A stretch of 63,182 bases of DNA from Acetonema longum DSM 6540 (GTDB lineage Bacteria > Bacillota > Negativicutes > Sporomusales > Acetonemataceae). How positions within the stretch are numbered: position 1 is the first letter of the stretch; each line of letters begins with the position of its first letter. Below the pieces are notes generated by a model. It saw only the letters and a program-made list of their open reading frames with translations. It was not told the origin of the DNA and ran no database searches. The DNA is taken from assembly GCF_000219125.1 (NCBI RefSeq), contig NZ_AFGF01000157.1, forward strand, positions 1 through 63,182. Direction: 5' to 3'. Shown piece by piece: positions 43,267 to 51,436 of this stretch. The translations under genes were made by a program, and so were the position numbers.

Positions 43267-43908
43267 CTAATAAGTAAAGCTCAGGCCATAGTAGCTGCTG
43301 TCATCCAGACCCCGCCAGCCGGCTTCAGCTTTCAGACCGGGCAGGATGGACAAGCGGACGGCAAAGTTTGTGTCTTCTCCGTCGTATTCGGCGATCAGTG
43401 TAGTAGCCGGAAAAACACTGTCGCCAGTGACAACGCCGACAGGATTAATCGTCGTCTCCAGGGAGGCGAATACTTTGTCTTTAAAGCGTCCGCCGCCGGT
43501 TCCGGCATGGACCCTGAAGCCCAGTGGCAAGGCTTTGCTGGCAACGATATAGGGAGACCGTTCATATTCATCGCCAATATCCTCAACGCCGACAGCCAGT
43601 CCCGGCGTCATCGCGGTTTCAGGCATGAAACCCCATTTAGCGTGAAACGCAGTCGTGTCGTCGCCCAGATCCGGATTCCACCGGGTAGCCCCCACTTCCA
43701 GGCGGGGCAGCAAAGTCATGTTTAAGGTTCCGGTTTTGGCTTCATCCAAATGATAAATCCCAGCGGAAAAAGCCTGAGGGACATCTGCCGTAGGGGTATG
43801 GATCATGCCGGTAGGACCGTTGAGAGACGGCGCCGCTAATACGGTAGATGCGGCCATAGTGAGAAAACAGAAAGATACGATAATGGCAAATATTTTTTTC
43901 GTTAACAT
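43267..43908 (-). CDS. YjbH-like outer-membrane protein
   Basis: A 213-residue exported protein. ATG 43908 has GAGGAGG and starts a signal peptide ending VLA. The mature part begins SLNGPTGMIHTPTADVPQAFSAG, the typical N-terminus of YjbH-family outer-membrane proteins linked to exopolysaccharide. Alternating strands follow (HAKWGFMPETAMTPGLAVG, ...), ending YGLSFTY, a plausible barrel signal. It is far shorter than E. coli YjbH (~700), so only one barrel module. Coupled to an acyltransferase, which suggests LPS-related function (inference). Confidence 0.75.
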   Translation of the reverse strand: MLTKKIFAIIVSFCFLTMAASTVLAAPSLNGPTGMIHTPTADVPQAFSAGIYHLDEAKTGTLNMTLLPRLEVGATRWNPDLGDDTTAFHAKWGFMPETAMTPGLAVGVEDIGDEYERSPYIVASKALPLGFRVHAGTGGGRFKDKVFASLETTINPVGVVTGDSVFPATTLIAEYDGEDTNFAVRLSILPGLKAEAGWRGLDDSSYYGLSFTY

Positions 43909-43986
43909 CGACAACCTCCTCGTCTTCTGCGGACAGGCACAATGCCTGTCTCTTCTCCCGACATCGCTAAAACGGGATATGTTTGT

Positions 43987-44014
43987 ATTCCACAGGAACC
44001 GAATATACCCCTGC
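43987..44014 (-). promoter_or_regulatory. Sigma-H-like promoter of the yjbH-like gene, near match
   Basis: Minus-strand GCAGGGGTA, 12 bases, GTGGAAT. Two -35 positions deviate (AGGG for AGGA and G for w); the -10 fits. It lies between the lpxD terminator and the gene, 80 bases upstream of the start. A small hairpin, GACAGGCA-TTG-TGCCTGTC, is in the leader. Confidence 0.35.
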
Positions 44015-44063
44015 CGCAATTCAATGGCAACAAACGGTAATATTTGAATAACGGCGCAGAAAG

Positions 44064-44102
44064 GTAAAAGCCGCGCCTTTGCCAAAGGCAAAAGCGCGGC
44101 TG
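44064..44102 (-). terminator. Terminator after lpxD
   Basis: On the minus strand AGCCGCGC and GCGCGGCT pair around a loop that itself contains TGCC/GGCA, followed by TTTT. It lies 12 bases after the lpxD stop and closes the tolC-lpxD gene run. Confidence 0.85.
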
Positions 44103-44113
44103 CCCGGAGTTTA

Positions 44114-45133
44114 TTAGCTCTCTTCTAATTTTGCCAGTTTCTGTTCCAGTTCTTTCACTCGCTTGAGCAGGTCAGGCACTTTGCCCGCACTGGCTTCGCC
44201 CCGCAGCCACTCTTTGTGGGGGCGGGCCGGGAAACCGGCGTAAAAGACATTGTCAGGGACATTGCCAATAACGCCGGACCGGGCGGCGAATACGCAATTG
44301 CTGCCAATGGTAATGTGTCCTACCGTACCGCTTTGACCGGCAAAAGTCACATTTTTTCCTACCTTGACACTGCCGGATATACCGGTTTGGGCCACCAGCA
44401 GGCAATTTTCGCCGATATCGTCATTGTGGGCGATGTGAACCAGGTTGTCAACCTTGGTGCCTCGCCGGACAATGGTACTGCCGGTGGTAGCCCGGTCAAC
44501 AGCGGTATTGGCGCCGATTTCCACATCGTCTTCCAAAACCACATTGCCAACCTGGGGCACTTTTTTGTGGATGCCCTGGACAGTGACAAAACCAAAGCCG
44601 TCGCTGCCGATCACCGCACCGCTGTTGATGATAACCCGGTCTCCCAGGCGGCATCTCTCCCGGACGGTTACGCTGGGATGGATCAGGCAGTCTTCGCCCA
44701 CGACCGTATCCTGGCCGATAAAAGTATGGGGATACAGGATAGTATGATCGCCAATCCGGGCATTGTCGGCGATGACCACATGGGCCATAATGGCTGCATC
44801 CTGACCAATTACCACATTTTTGCCGATCACGGCGGTAGGATGAATCCCCGGCGTTACTTCCGGCGGCGGCGTAAACAGCCCCAGCAGGATGCTAAAAGCC
44901 TCCCGGGGATTGGCCACCCGGATGCAGGCTTTGGGGAAATGCTCTATATTTTCCGGAATGATTACGGCGGCGGCAGCCGATTCAGCTGCTTTTTCCAGAT
45001 GGGGCGGCACAGCAAAGGTGATTTGGCTGGATCCGGCCTCTTCTATATTGGTTGCGCCGCTGATGATAATTTCTCCGTCTCCCTGCAGCCTGCCGCCAAC
45101 ACGAGCTGCAATATCATTTAATTTTATCTGCAT
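44114..45133 (-). CDS. lpxD: UDP-3-O-(3-hydroxyacyl)glucosamine N-acyltransferase
   Basis: Third step of lipid A synthesis, N-acylating the deacetylated intermediate. The 339-residue protein has the N-terminal uridine-binding domain ([14 protein letters not shown]), hexapeptide repeats forming the beta-helix, the catalytic His in [14 protein letters not shown], and a C-terminal helix. ATG 45133 is preferred, with AGGTG 6 bases upstream; GTG 45142 is less likely. As in many diderms it follows ompH and bamA, apart from the other lpx genes. Confidence 0.96.
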   Translation of the reverse strand: MQIKLNDIAARVGGRLQGDGEIIISGATNIEEAGSSQITFAVPPHLEKAAESAAAAVIIPENIEHFPKACIRVANPREAFSILLGLFTPPPEVTPGIHPTAVIGKNVVIGQDAAIMAHVVIADNARIGDHTILYPHTFIGQDTVVGEDCLIHPSVTVRERCRLGDRVIINSGAVIGSDGFGFVTVQGIHKKVPQVGNVVLEDDVEIGANTAVDRATTGSTIVRRGTKVDNLVHIAHNDDIGENCLLVAQTGISGSVKVGKNVTFAGQSGTVGHITIGSNCVFAARSGVIGNVPDNVFYAGFPARPHKEWLRGEASAGKVPDLLKRVKELEQKLAKLEES

Positions 45134-45151
45134 TCGATTCACCTGTTTATC

Positions 45152-45574
45152 TTATTGCATTTTCTTGATGATATCGTCAGTGACATCAAGACCGCCTTGA
45201 GCTACGCTGCTCCTGTAAAGGATCACGCCCAGATTCTTCTCCTGCGCCACCTGATCACTGGCTTGTTTCAGAGCGGCGTCCACCTGGGATTCTAAGTCCT
45301 GTTTAATTTTCAAAAACTCATTATATGCTTCTTCCTGGCGTTTTTGCTGATCTTCAGCACTGAGGTTAGCTTTTTCTTGTTCCAGCTTATCGGTCAACTC
45401 TTTGGCTTTGACATTTAACTGTTCCTGCAGCTGCTTTACTTTCGGACTTTCCGCCATTACTTTCTCCGGATCAAAAACTCCCACCTGACTGGCTCCACTG
45501 CAACCTGCCGCCAATACCAGGATAAAGGTCATGACGATTATGATGGCTGACAGCCGTTTTACATGGTTGTGCAT
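45152..45574 (-). CDS. OmpH/Skp-like lipoprotein (copy 1)
   Basis: A 140-residue periplasmic chaperone-like protein. A lipobox LAAGC predicts lipid attachment at Cys24. The mature part begins QVGVFDPEKVMAESPKVKQLQEQL, the strand-plus-coiled-coil pattern of Skp/OmpH, which holds unfolded barrels on the way to BamA. The ending GLDVTDDIIKKMQ is shared with the two paralogues upstream. A hairpin CTGTTTCCCGGC / GCCGGGAACAG lies in its leader at 45596-45631. Lipid anchoring is unusual, as E. coli Skp is soluble. Confidence 0.8.
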   Translation of the reverse strand: MHNHVKRLSAIIIVMTFILVLAAGCSGASQVGVFDPEKVMAESPKVKQLQEQLNVKAKELTDKLEQEKANLSAEDQQKRQEEAYNEFLKIKQDLESQVDAALKQASDQVAQEKNLGVILYRSSVAQGGLDVTDDIIKKMQ

Positions 45575-45705
45575 CCCTACGCCTCCTGTGTGAGACTGTT
45601 TCCCGGCTTATGATGGCACGGCCGGGAACAGCCTCCCCAAATTTTAGTTGCGTGTTTGCCACGCGTTGATTGCTTTGGCATTAATATGCCTTGTTCTGCT
45701 ATTTT

Positions 45706-46647
45706 TTAATCTTTAATCCCTTGCAGCAATTCGTCAGTAATATCCACTGCGTTGGTATAGATCTTCACGTCTGCTAATATGATCTCCAGGCCGCGGTCTT
45801 GAGCAATTTGGGCCGCTGTATTCCTAAGATCCTGCAGGATGGATTCCTTTAAAGCCGCCAGTTCCTTCTTCTTTTCCTCGGCCGACTGAACGCCCTGAGC
45901 GGTTTCACTCGCCTGAAGGCTGCCGATAGATGACTGTACTTTGGCCGACAGTTCTTTATTTCTGCGCTCCAGTCTTTCGTTGGTTTCCTGCTGCATGGTT
46001 TGGCTGTAGGCTTCCAATTCTTTCTGGGCGATTTTCTCTTCGGCTTCCATCTCTTTTTTCATGGCATTGGACAGTTCGGTCTGACGGGCGGTAATTTTAT
46101 TCATACGTTCTGTCTGGAGGGCTTCCAATTCTTTCTGGATTGATGCCTGTTCTTCCGATGTCAGCTGCAGGGTTCTCAGTTTGACCTGCAGGTTAAAAAT
46201 CTGGTTTTGATATTCTTGGTCCAATTCTTTGACATAGGCATCCAGTTTGATGTTATTATCGTTGTTTAAGGCAGCCGCTTTGTCCTTCAGGCGCTGGGTC
46301 AGTTCATTTTGTTTGCCTTTCATCCGGGCCTGATACTGCTGCTCCATAGCTTTGGCCAGACTGTCCATGTCCATGGCAGCGGCGGTCTTTTCCTGTTCAT
46401 AAGCTTGCTTGGCTTTGGTGTCAGCCAGTTTAGCCTGAGCCTGAATCGTATTAATTTCCCGCTGCAGGACTTGAACCTGTTGATATTGGGGATGTCCCTG
46501 GATAGCCTTGGCCGTGTCCAGAATCCCAATGACAGGCGCGTTTTGCGCCGCCTTATCCCCTTGCCCGCAACCCGCCGCTAACGCCAGAAGCGCCAGACCG
46601 GCCATAGTATAAAATAATCTGCGATGGTTTCTAAATAGCGCCGGCAT
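45706..46647 (-). CDS. OmpH/Skp-like lipoprotein with extended coiled coil (copy 2)
   Basis: A 313-residue relative of Skp, about twice the normal size. ATG 46647 follows GAAGGTG; the lipobox LAAGC predicts a lipoprotein. The core VIGILDTAKAIQGHPQYQQVQVLQ is OmpH-like, followed by about 200 residues of near-continuous coiled coil (heptads of Q, K, E, L). The C-terminal strand motif EIILADVKIYTNAVDITDELLQ matches its paralogues. The long arms could reach further across the periplasm than Skp. Function as a chaperone or spacer is inferred. Confidence 0.78.
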   Translation of the reverse strand: MPALFRNHRRLFYTMAGLALLALAAGCGQGDKAAQNAPVIGILDTAKAIQGHPQYQQVQVLQREINTIQAQAKLADTKAKQAYEQEKTAAAMDMDSLAKAMEQQYQARMKGKQNELTQRLKDKAAALNNDNNIKLDAYVKELDQEYQNQIFNLQVKLRTLQLTSEEQASIQKELEALQTERMNKITARQTELSNAMKKEMEAEEKIAQKELEAYSQTMQQETNERLERRNKELSAKVQSSIGSLQASETAQGVQSAEEKKKELAALKESILQDLRNTAAQIAQDRGLEIILADVKIYTNAVDITDELLQGIKD

Positions 46648-46671
46648 CCAAGCACCTTCTTTCATTAAAGA

Positions 46672-46821
46672 GCCGTCCTCGTCGCGCCGTATTAGAATTC
46701 AGGACTTTCCGGGAGAGTGCATCAGCGGATGATCGCTCTTAAGCCGAAAAGTCCTTTGAATTCTTCACTATACGGAGACGCAGAGCGTCTCTCTGACCTA
46801 GCATCTGAACCTTTTTGAACG
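46672..46821. repeat. Dispersed inverted-repeat element, copy D (inverted, partial)
   Basis: Read on the minus strand it starts CGTTCAAAAAGGTTCAGATG with CTAGGTCAGAG next, then a nested hairpin with GAATTC and GGACTTTTC, as in copy C. The right half is missing or very diverged. It is in opposite orientation to copies A-C. The outer flank CTGCAGCTTCGAATCAGGGC lies at 46822-46843. Confidence 0.7.
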
Positions 46822-46913
46822 GGCCCTGATTCGAAGCTGCAGATGATCTTTGCCTAAATTTTTTCAAAAGTCACCCTGCATGAGGGAAAGGAATCCGGAA
46901 CGCTACAACAAAA

Positions 46914-47387
46914 CTATTTTTTAAATTTCTTCAGAACATCGTCAGTGATGTCCTGGCCGCCGAAAATGACTACCTGCTCGGGCAGTACCACGGTCAGCCC
47001 TTTGACATCGGCGACTTCTTTGATCGCTGCGTTAATTTTATCCTGCAGGGCGGTAAGCAGTTCTTTTTCTTTCATCTGCAGACGCTGCTGCAGTTGCTGG
47101 CCATAGCTTTGTTTTTCCTTTTCATTGGCCATGTTTGCGGTTTTTTCCTGAAAATCCTTATTGGCTTGTTCGCTCTCCTGTTTCATTGTTTCCTGGGCTT
47201 TAGCATAATCAGGATGGCTGGTCATCAGAACCTGCATATTCACTTTGCCGATATTGGAGGAAGTTCCCGCTTTGGCGGCATAGCCGGTCCCGGTAGAAGT
47301 TACGGCTAAAGCGCCGATTCCCAGTAAGAATATAGCGGTAACCGCCACTGCAACCATTTTTATGTGTTTTTTATTAGCAAACAACAC
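46914..47387 (-). CDS. OmpH/Skp-like periplasmic protein (copy 3)
   Basis: A 157-residue protein closest to the classical Skp/OmpH size. Start is GTG 47387 behind GAGGG. An N-terminal hydrophobic segment (11-36) is a signal peptide or anchor. IGKVNMQVLMTSHPDYAKAQETM starts the coiled-coil tentacles, and LTVVLPEQVVIFGGQDITDDVLKKF the core strand. No lipobox, unlike the two downstream copies. A strong sigma-A promoter precedes it. Confidence 0.85.
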   Translation of the reverse strand: MLFANKKHIKMVAVAVTAIFLLGIGALAVTSTGTGYAAKAGTSSNIGKVNMQVLMTSHPDYAKAQETMKQESEQANKDFQEKTANMANEKEKQSYGQQLQQRLQMKEKELLTALQDKINAAIKEVADVKGLTVVLPEQVVIFGGQDITDDVLKKFKK

Positions 47388-47439
47388 GGCATTACCCTCT
47401 TTCCCGCCTGCTGGCGATCATATTCTGTCCATAATATTC

Positions 47440-47468
47440 ATTATAACAGGGAGGAACCCCATATTCAA
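47440..47468 (-). promoter_or_regulatory. Sigma-A promoter of the ompH-lpxD genes
   Basis: Minus-strand TTGAAT, 17 bases, TATAAT. The -35 overlaps the inner edge of a repeat-family fragment (47464-47500), so it may have been provided by that sequence. Confidence 0.7.
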
Positions 47469-47503
47469 CCTTTTTGCACAGCCCCGGATTCGAGGCTTTA
47501 GTA
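47464..47503. repeat. Left-end fragment of the dispersed repeat family
   Basis: On the minus strand CCTCGAATCCGGGGC followed by TGTGCAAAAAGGTTGAAT closely matches the outer flank and left end of copy A (TCGAATCCGGGGC, CGTTCAAAAAGGTTCA). No right end is present. It is 16 bases past the stop of the gene at 47519. Confidence 0.55.
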
Positions 47504-47518
47504 AATTTCAGGAAACTC

Positions 47519-48799
47519 TTACAAGTGACCGATCAGGCGCAGGAAGTTGTCTTGGCGGTTAGTTACGTATTCTACACTCAAGAGGTCATGGAGCTTATAG
47601 CGCAGGGTCCATTCATTGTGATCCCTGCGGTCTTCATCCGGGCCCCGGTCCAGTTTAAGAGTCCAGTGGGGGCCCATGTCCTGCTCAAGCCAGTAAATCG
47701 GTTGGTGTACCTTCAGGTCATACTTGATGCCGGCAGAGGTCCGGGGGCCGAACTTTCGTCCCCAGCCGGTTATAAAATCCCAGGTCATATTCCCGGTTGT
47801 TAATGTTATTTCACCAAACACTTCATCGTATTCCGAGATATATTTGCCAGCGTGCAAACTGCCGGCAGCATTATTTTCCAACTGCCCGAAACTCAGTCTG
47901 CCTTCGGCGGTTATCCGGTATTTTCGGCTCTCAGACTCCAGGATCACGTTCGTAATCGTTCCCGGCATGATACTGGCATTATGGTTCAAGACATACGCGC
48001 GTGTATGGGAATGGGCGCCGGCTTTCTCCTGAATCTGCTGCCGGAACCAGGCTTTTTCCCGGGCGACAAAAGCAACCGGCAGGCCGTGCATGGACTGAAC
48101 CACGTCTTCAATTTCCGGTCGTATCTCCCATAACAGTATATTGGGCATAGTACGGGAACGTAAGGCTAGTCTGACTTCCTCTACCAACGTTCCCCGGGGA
48201 ATGAGGATAACGCGAATCCGGGTCTGTTTCCCCGGCAGGATTTGCGCCACGCTGCGGAACTCCGGCAGTTTCTCTTGAACCAAATCCTGAATGGTATTAT
48301 GGATGACAGACCCGGACCAGCCCAGAGAATCCACCGGCAAGCCGTCAATGACCCGGATCAGGTCGGGCTCTATCGTTGCCAGGCGGCTGCGCAAGAGCTC
48401 CGCCGCCTCAGCCGATACTCCCACCGGATCCACTTCCACGGTTACGTCCCGCACCACGTCGCCCCAGGATTGAACCAAGACCTTGACATGGGTGGCGGTT
48501 CCCGGAATAATCACTACTTTCTGCACAGAATAACCTAAGAGCACCCGGTCCAGAATTTCTATATACACCTGTTCAAAATCAGCCGCATTCCGCATCACTT
48601 CCGTCACCGGACGTCCGGCCAGCAATTGGGTGCCCACAGTCAAAGCGCTGGCGGCTATGCGGTCGGACACCCGCGCCGGCAGAGGATGTTCGCTGTTTAT
48701 TTCGATCGTTATAGTTTGAACGGTTTGAACGGCAGCCAGAGCAACGGCAGCCTGGCAGAGCAACAGCAGCACGATGGTCCAGCATATCCCCTTCCGCAT
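47519..48799 (-). CDS. Exported protein of unknown function beside bamA
   Basis: A 426-residue protein; I do not recognise the family. ATG 48799 has CAGGAGG and starts a signal peptide (cleaved near 23). Residues ~25-260 form a mixed alpha/beta region, possibly two repeats of a POTRA-like or TonB-box-like domain (QTITIEINSEHPLPARVSDR; TRIRVILIPRGTLVEEVRLA). The last ~160 residues are strand-rich with alternating aromatic residues (YRITAEGRLSFGQLENN; TWDFITGWGRKFGPRTSAG), consistent with a small barrel, and end LRLIGHL. Between bamA and ompH, so a role in barrel assembly is attractive but unproven. A 14-bp hairpin separates it from bamA. Confidence 0.7.
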   Translation of the reverse strand: MRKGICWTIVLLLLCQAAVALAAVQTVQTITIEINSEHPLPARVSDRIAASALTVGTQLLAGRPVTEVMRNAADFEQVYIEILDRVLLGYSVQKVVIIPGTATHVKVLVQSWGDVVRDVTVEVDPVGVSAEAAELLRSRLATIEPDLIRVIDGLPVDSLGWSGSVIHNTIQDLVQEKLPEFRSVAQILPGKQTRIRVILIPRGTLVEEVRLALRSRTMPNILLWEIRPEIEDVVQSMHGLPVAFVAREKAWFRQQIQEKAGAHSHTRAYVLNHNASIMPGTITNVILESESRKYRITAEGRLSFGQLENNAAGSLHAGKYISEYDEVFGEITLTTGNMTWDFITGWGRKFGPRTSAGIKYDLKVHQPIYWLEQDMGPHWTLKLDRGPDEDRRDHNEWTLRYKLHDLLSVEYVTNRQDNFLRLIGHL

Positions 48800-48830
48800 A
48801 GCACACCTCCTGACCTGATATTCACTATAA

Positions 48831-48860
48831 GAAAGAGTCAGGTCTGGACCTGACTCTTTC
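48831..48860 (-). terminator. 14-bp perfect hairpin after bamA, likely (partial) terminator
   Basis: GAAAGAGTCAGGTC and GACCTGACTCTTTC form a perfect stem with a 2-base loop, 5 bases after the bamA stop. On the minus strand it continues TTATAG, so the U-tract is short and termination may be incomplete. It could lower expression of the downstream genes relative to bamA. Confidence 0.65.
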
Positions 48861-48865
48861 CTCAT

Positions 48866-50665
48866 TTAAAATTGGCCGCCGAAGCTAAAGTGCGTTCTTG
48901 TAGAATCCTGGCCGTGGCCTTTGGCCACATCCAGGCGGATCGGGCCAATCGGAGTGTTAATCCGGAGACCGATACCGATGCTGGTTTCCAGGTCATTCAG
49001 CTTATAACCCTCTCCATCCCAGGCTTTACCGATATCGGAGAACAGAACCCCCTGGACTTTGGAGACAATGGGGAACCGGTATTCCACCGATCCGGCCAGC
49101 ATTTTGTCGCCTTTGTACTGATCGTCGTTAAAGCCACGCAAGGTGTCAGAACCGCCTACCGAGAACTTGCCGCTGTCAGGCATATTGCCGTCGGCGTAGC
49201 CTCCGGTCAGACGCAGGGCAACCACATGAGCCCGTCCGACTTTGTAGTATTTGCGACCTTCCACCGTGTATTTATCATAGTCGAAATCGCCGCCAAGGCC
49301 GTCGCCGGCAAATTCGGCGCTCAGGGAGTATCTTAGTCCCGTAGTGGGGCTAAAGACATTATCCCGGGAATCAAAAACACGGCTCAGAGTGATACTGCGG
49401 GTCGTGCCGAAGTTGTCTTTAAGGTAGTCTGGATTATAGTCGGGATTAGAAATTGTGCCGGGATTATCAGGGTCGGCAGGACTAGGATCAGGAATAGTCG
49501 GATCTTTCTGGTTTAGACCGGATACCCAATCCTCATAGGTGTCGGTACGGTCTTTATAGGTGATATAGTTACGGATATATTCACCCGCAGGCCGGCCCAG
49601 AGTCACATCCCAGCCCTTGCGGTTGCGGTCGAAAGTAGACTCCAGATGGCCGTCTTCGTAGTCATTGTAGCGATAGGTTACATCATAGATATTAAACCCT
49701 AATGAAGTTTCCTTGCTGTCCAGCCAGGGACGGACATAGCCAAATTCGTAGTCCCGGTTGGAATCCGACTTGCCGCCGAATTCCCAGTTAATCTTGATTT
49801 TATCGCCGGTGCCAAGGAAGTTATTGTCCCCCAGCCCGATGATCCCTACCATGCCGTCTGCCTTGCTGTAGCCGGCCCCGATGGAAAAGGTGCCGGTTCT
49901 CTGCTCAACCACGCTGATTTCCAGCACGACCCCATTAGGCTCGCGCCCCGGCAGGAGCTTCATGTTCACATCTTCAAAGTATCCCAGGTTGTACACTCTC
50001 TGCACAGCCCGTTTGACTTTATTGATATTAAACGCCTGGCCCTTGTCCAGTTTCAATTCGCGGGTAATGACATGGAGCTTGGTTTTTTCATACCCTTTCA
50101 CGCTGATGTCTTCCAGCAGGCCTTCGTTAAAGCTGATGGTCAGAACCCCGTCCGGCGTGGTTGCCACATCGCTGATCCGGGTCAGAATATAGCCTTCTGT
50201 ATGATAGTATTTCTCAATATCTCGCAGGTTTTCTTGCAGTGTTTTAGCGTTGATAAGACTGCCGGGGGTCTGTTTAATGAACCCTTGCAGTTTCTCCGTT
50301 TTGACTGCGTTATTGCCTTTGAAATGCACTTCTTTATATACTGGGTTCTCTACCACATTATACACAACTTTGACGCCTTCCGGAACGTCTGTAAAGTTCG
50401 CCACTACATCAAGAAAGAATCCTAATTCGTAGATGGACTGTATATCCTTTTTAATGTTTTCCAATTGCCAGGTATCGCCGGGCTTTATTTTTACCGCCGC
50501 CATAACCGCATCAGCCGATACTTTAGCATTGCCGCTAACACTGACGGCAGTAACCGTTTTACCGGTAAAGTCAGCAGCTGCCTCCGCCGGTACGACGCCA
50601 AACAGCATGCTCAGCCCGACAATAGTCACGACGAACACTCGTCCGCAGCGTCGTATTGTCTCCAT
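48866..50665 (-). CDS. bamA: Outer-membrane assembly protein BamA
   Basis: Central Omp85 protein of the BAM complex, inserting barrels into the outer membrane. The 599-residue protein has a signal peptide (about 1-30) and three POTRA domains rather than five (starting near TVTAVSVSGNAKVS, YKEVHFKGNNAVKT, LEDISVKGYEKTKL). The 16-strand barrel includes the loop-6 motif LRGFNDDQ and ends THFSFGGQF. ATG 50665 has AAGGAGGGTGA. The long acidic/proline-rich loop near 385-415 (PDPSPADPDNP) is extra. Neighbours: small membrane protein upstream, OmpH downstream. TamA is not separately present. Confidence 0.95.
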   Translation of the reverse strand: METIRRCGRVFVVTIVGLSMLFGVVPAEAAADFTGKTVTAVSVSGNAKVSADAVMAAVKIKPGDTWQLENIKKDIQSIYELGFFLDVVANFTDVPEGVKVVYNVVENPVYKEVHFKGNNAVKTEKLQGFIKQTPGSLINAKTLQENLRDIEKYYHTEGYILTRISDVATTPDGVLTISFNEGLLEDISVKGYEKTKLHVITRELKLDKGQAFNINKVKRAVQRVYNLGYFEDVNMKLLPGREPNGVVLEISVVEQRTGTFSIGAGYSKADGMVGIIGLGDNNFLGTGDKIKINWEFGGKSDSNRDYEFGYVRPWLDSKETSLGFNIYDVTYRYNDYEDGHLESTFDRNRKGWDVTLGRPAGEYIRNYITYKDRTDTYEDWVSGLNQKDPTIPDPSPADPDNPGTISNPDYNPDYLKDNFGTTRSITLSRVFDSRDNVFSPTTGLRYSLSAEFAGDGLGGDFDYDKYTVEGRKYYKVGRAHVVALRLTGGYADGNMPDSGKFSVGGSDTLRGFNDDQYKGDKMLAGSVEYRFPIVSKVQGVLFSDIGKAWDGEGYKLNDLETSIGIGLRINTPIGPIRLDVAKGHGQDSTRTHFSFGGQF

Positions 50666-50686
50666 ATTCACCCTCCTTTTAATATA

Positions 50687-51247
50687 CTACTCACCCCGAA
50701 GGGATTTGTCAGCTGCCTGAATGATCTGGCGCATTTCCTCCCGGGATAGCACCGGTGATTTTGCCGGTGCTATCCCCTGACCGGATAATGACATCCGCTC
50801 ATTTACCTGCCTGTTGTCAGGCGGCAGCTTTACAGCAGCGCCGGCTGCCCGTAAGTCAGTCGCCGGCGTCTGTCGGGCCGACGCAATCGGCTGCTGCGTT
50901 TGTATCCCGTTTGGCGCAAAATCAGCCTGCAAGACTGATTTCACCGAAGTCTCTCCAGCGGGTATAGGTGTGGGTTGGCGAGGTTCATCCAGCAGCCCAT
51001 ACGCATAGAATCCGACAACAGTGAAGCAAACCGCCACAGTAAGAGCCAAACCATGCAGCAACAGCGAATATTTTTTGATTCGCTGCTCCCGGTTAACCTC
51101 TTTGACGTGCTCCAATTCCGCCTGGGCCAGCAACAAATTAAGTTCGCCGCTAACCTGCCGGTCATTGTCAAAGGATTCCTCCGCCTTGGTCAGCCATTGA
51201 CGCGCCGACCGCAGATGATGGGACATAGGTTTATTACCGTCAGCCAT
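50687..51247 (-). CDS. Single-pass membrane protein of unknown function
   Basis: A 186-residue protein with a hydrophilic N-terminal region of ~60 residues (RQWLTKAEESFDNDRQVSGELNLL, helical, a possible interaction domain), one membrane helix (~65-85, HGLALTVAVCFTVVGFYAYG) and a ~100-residue Pro/Ala/Gln-rich outer part, ending SREEMRQIIQAADKSLRGE. Located between a sigma factor gene and bamA. This topology (cytoplasmic domain, one helix, outer domain) would suit an anti-sigma factor, but no known anti-sigma domain is recognised. The gene contains a perfect inverted repeat at 50743-50776. Confidence 0.65.
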   Translation of the reverse strand: MADGNKPMSHHLRSARQWLTKAEESFDNDRQVSGELNLLLAQAELEHVKEVNREQRIKKYSLLLHGLALTVAVCFTVVGFYAYGLLDEPRQPTPIPAGETSVKSVLQADFAPNGIQTQQPIASARQTPATDLRAAGAAVKLPPDNRQVNERMSLSGQGIAPAKSPVLSREEMRQIIQAADKSLRGE

Positions 51248-51436
51248 TTTCTCACCCCTATTCGGCTACATTATATATAGTCCGCCAGACGACTGTCTTT
51301 TCGACAATCCTTTTCAGAGCGATTTAGTTCAATTTCGACGGATTTCTTAGTCAATCGCCATCCATCGCCGTCAGTAAACTGCTTTTCACGGTTTTTCAAC
51401 CTAACACGCCTATTGCTGCTCCCTCATGCAGCTCTG

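Noticed and set aside
44216-45121. 301-codon open frame on the plus strand opposite lpxD
   Set aside because: Composition shadow; the Gly/Asp-rich translation is the antisense of the hexapeptide repeats.
51260-51300. Sigma-H-like promoter before the 186-residue membrane protein
   Set aside because: AAAGGATTG occurs, but no GAAT follows at 11-12 bases. TATATAATG suggests a sigma-A -10 without a clear -35.
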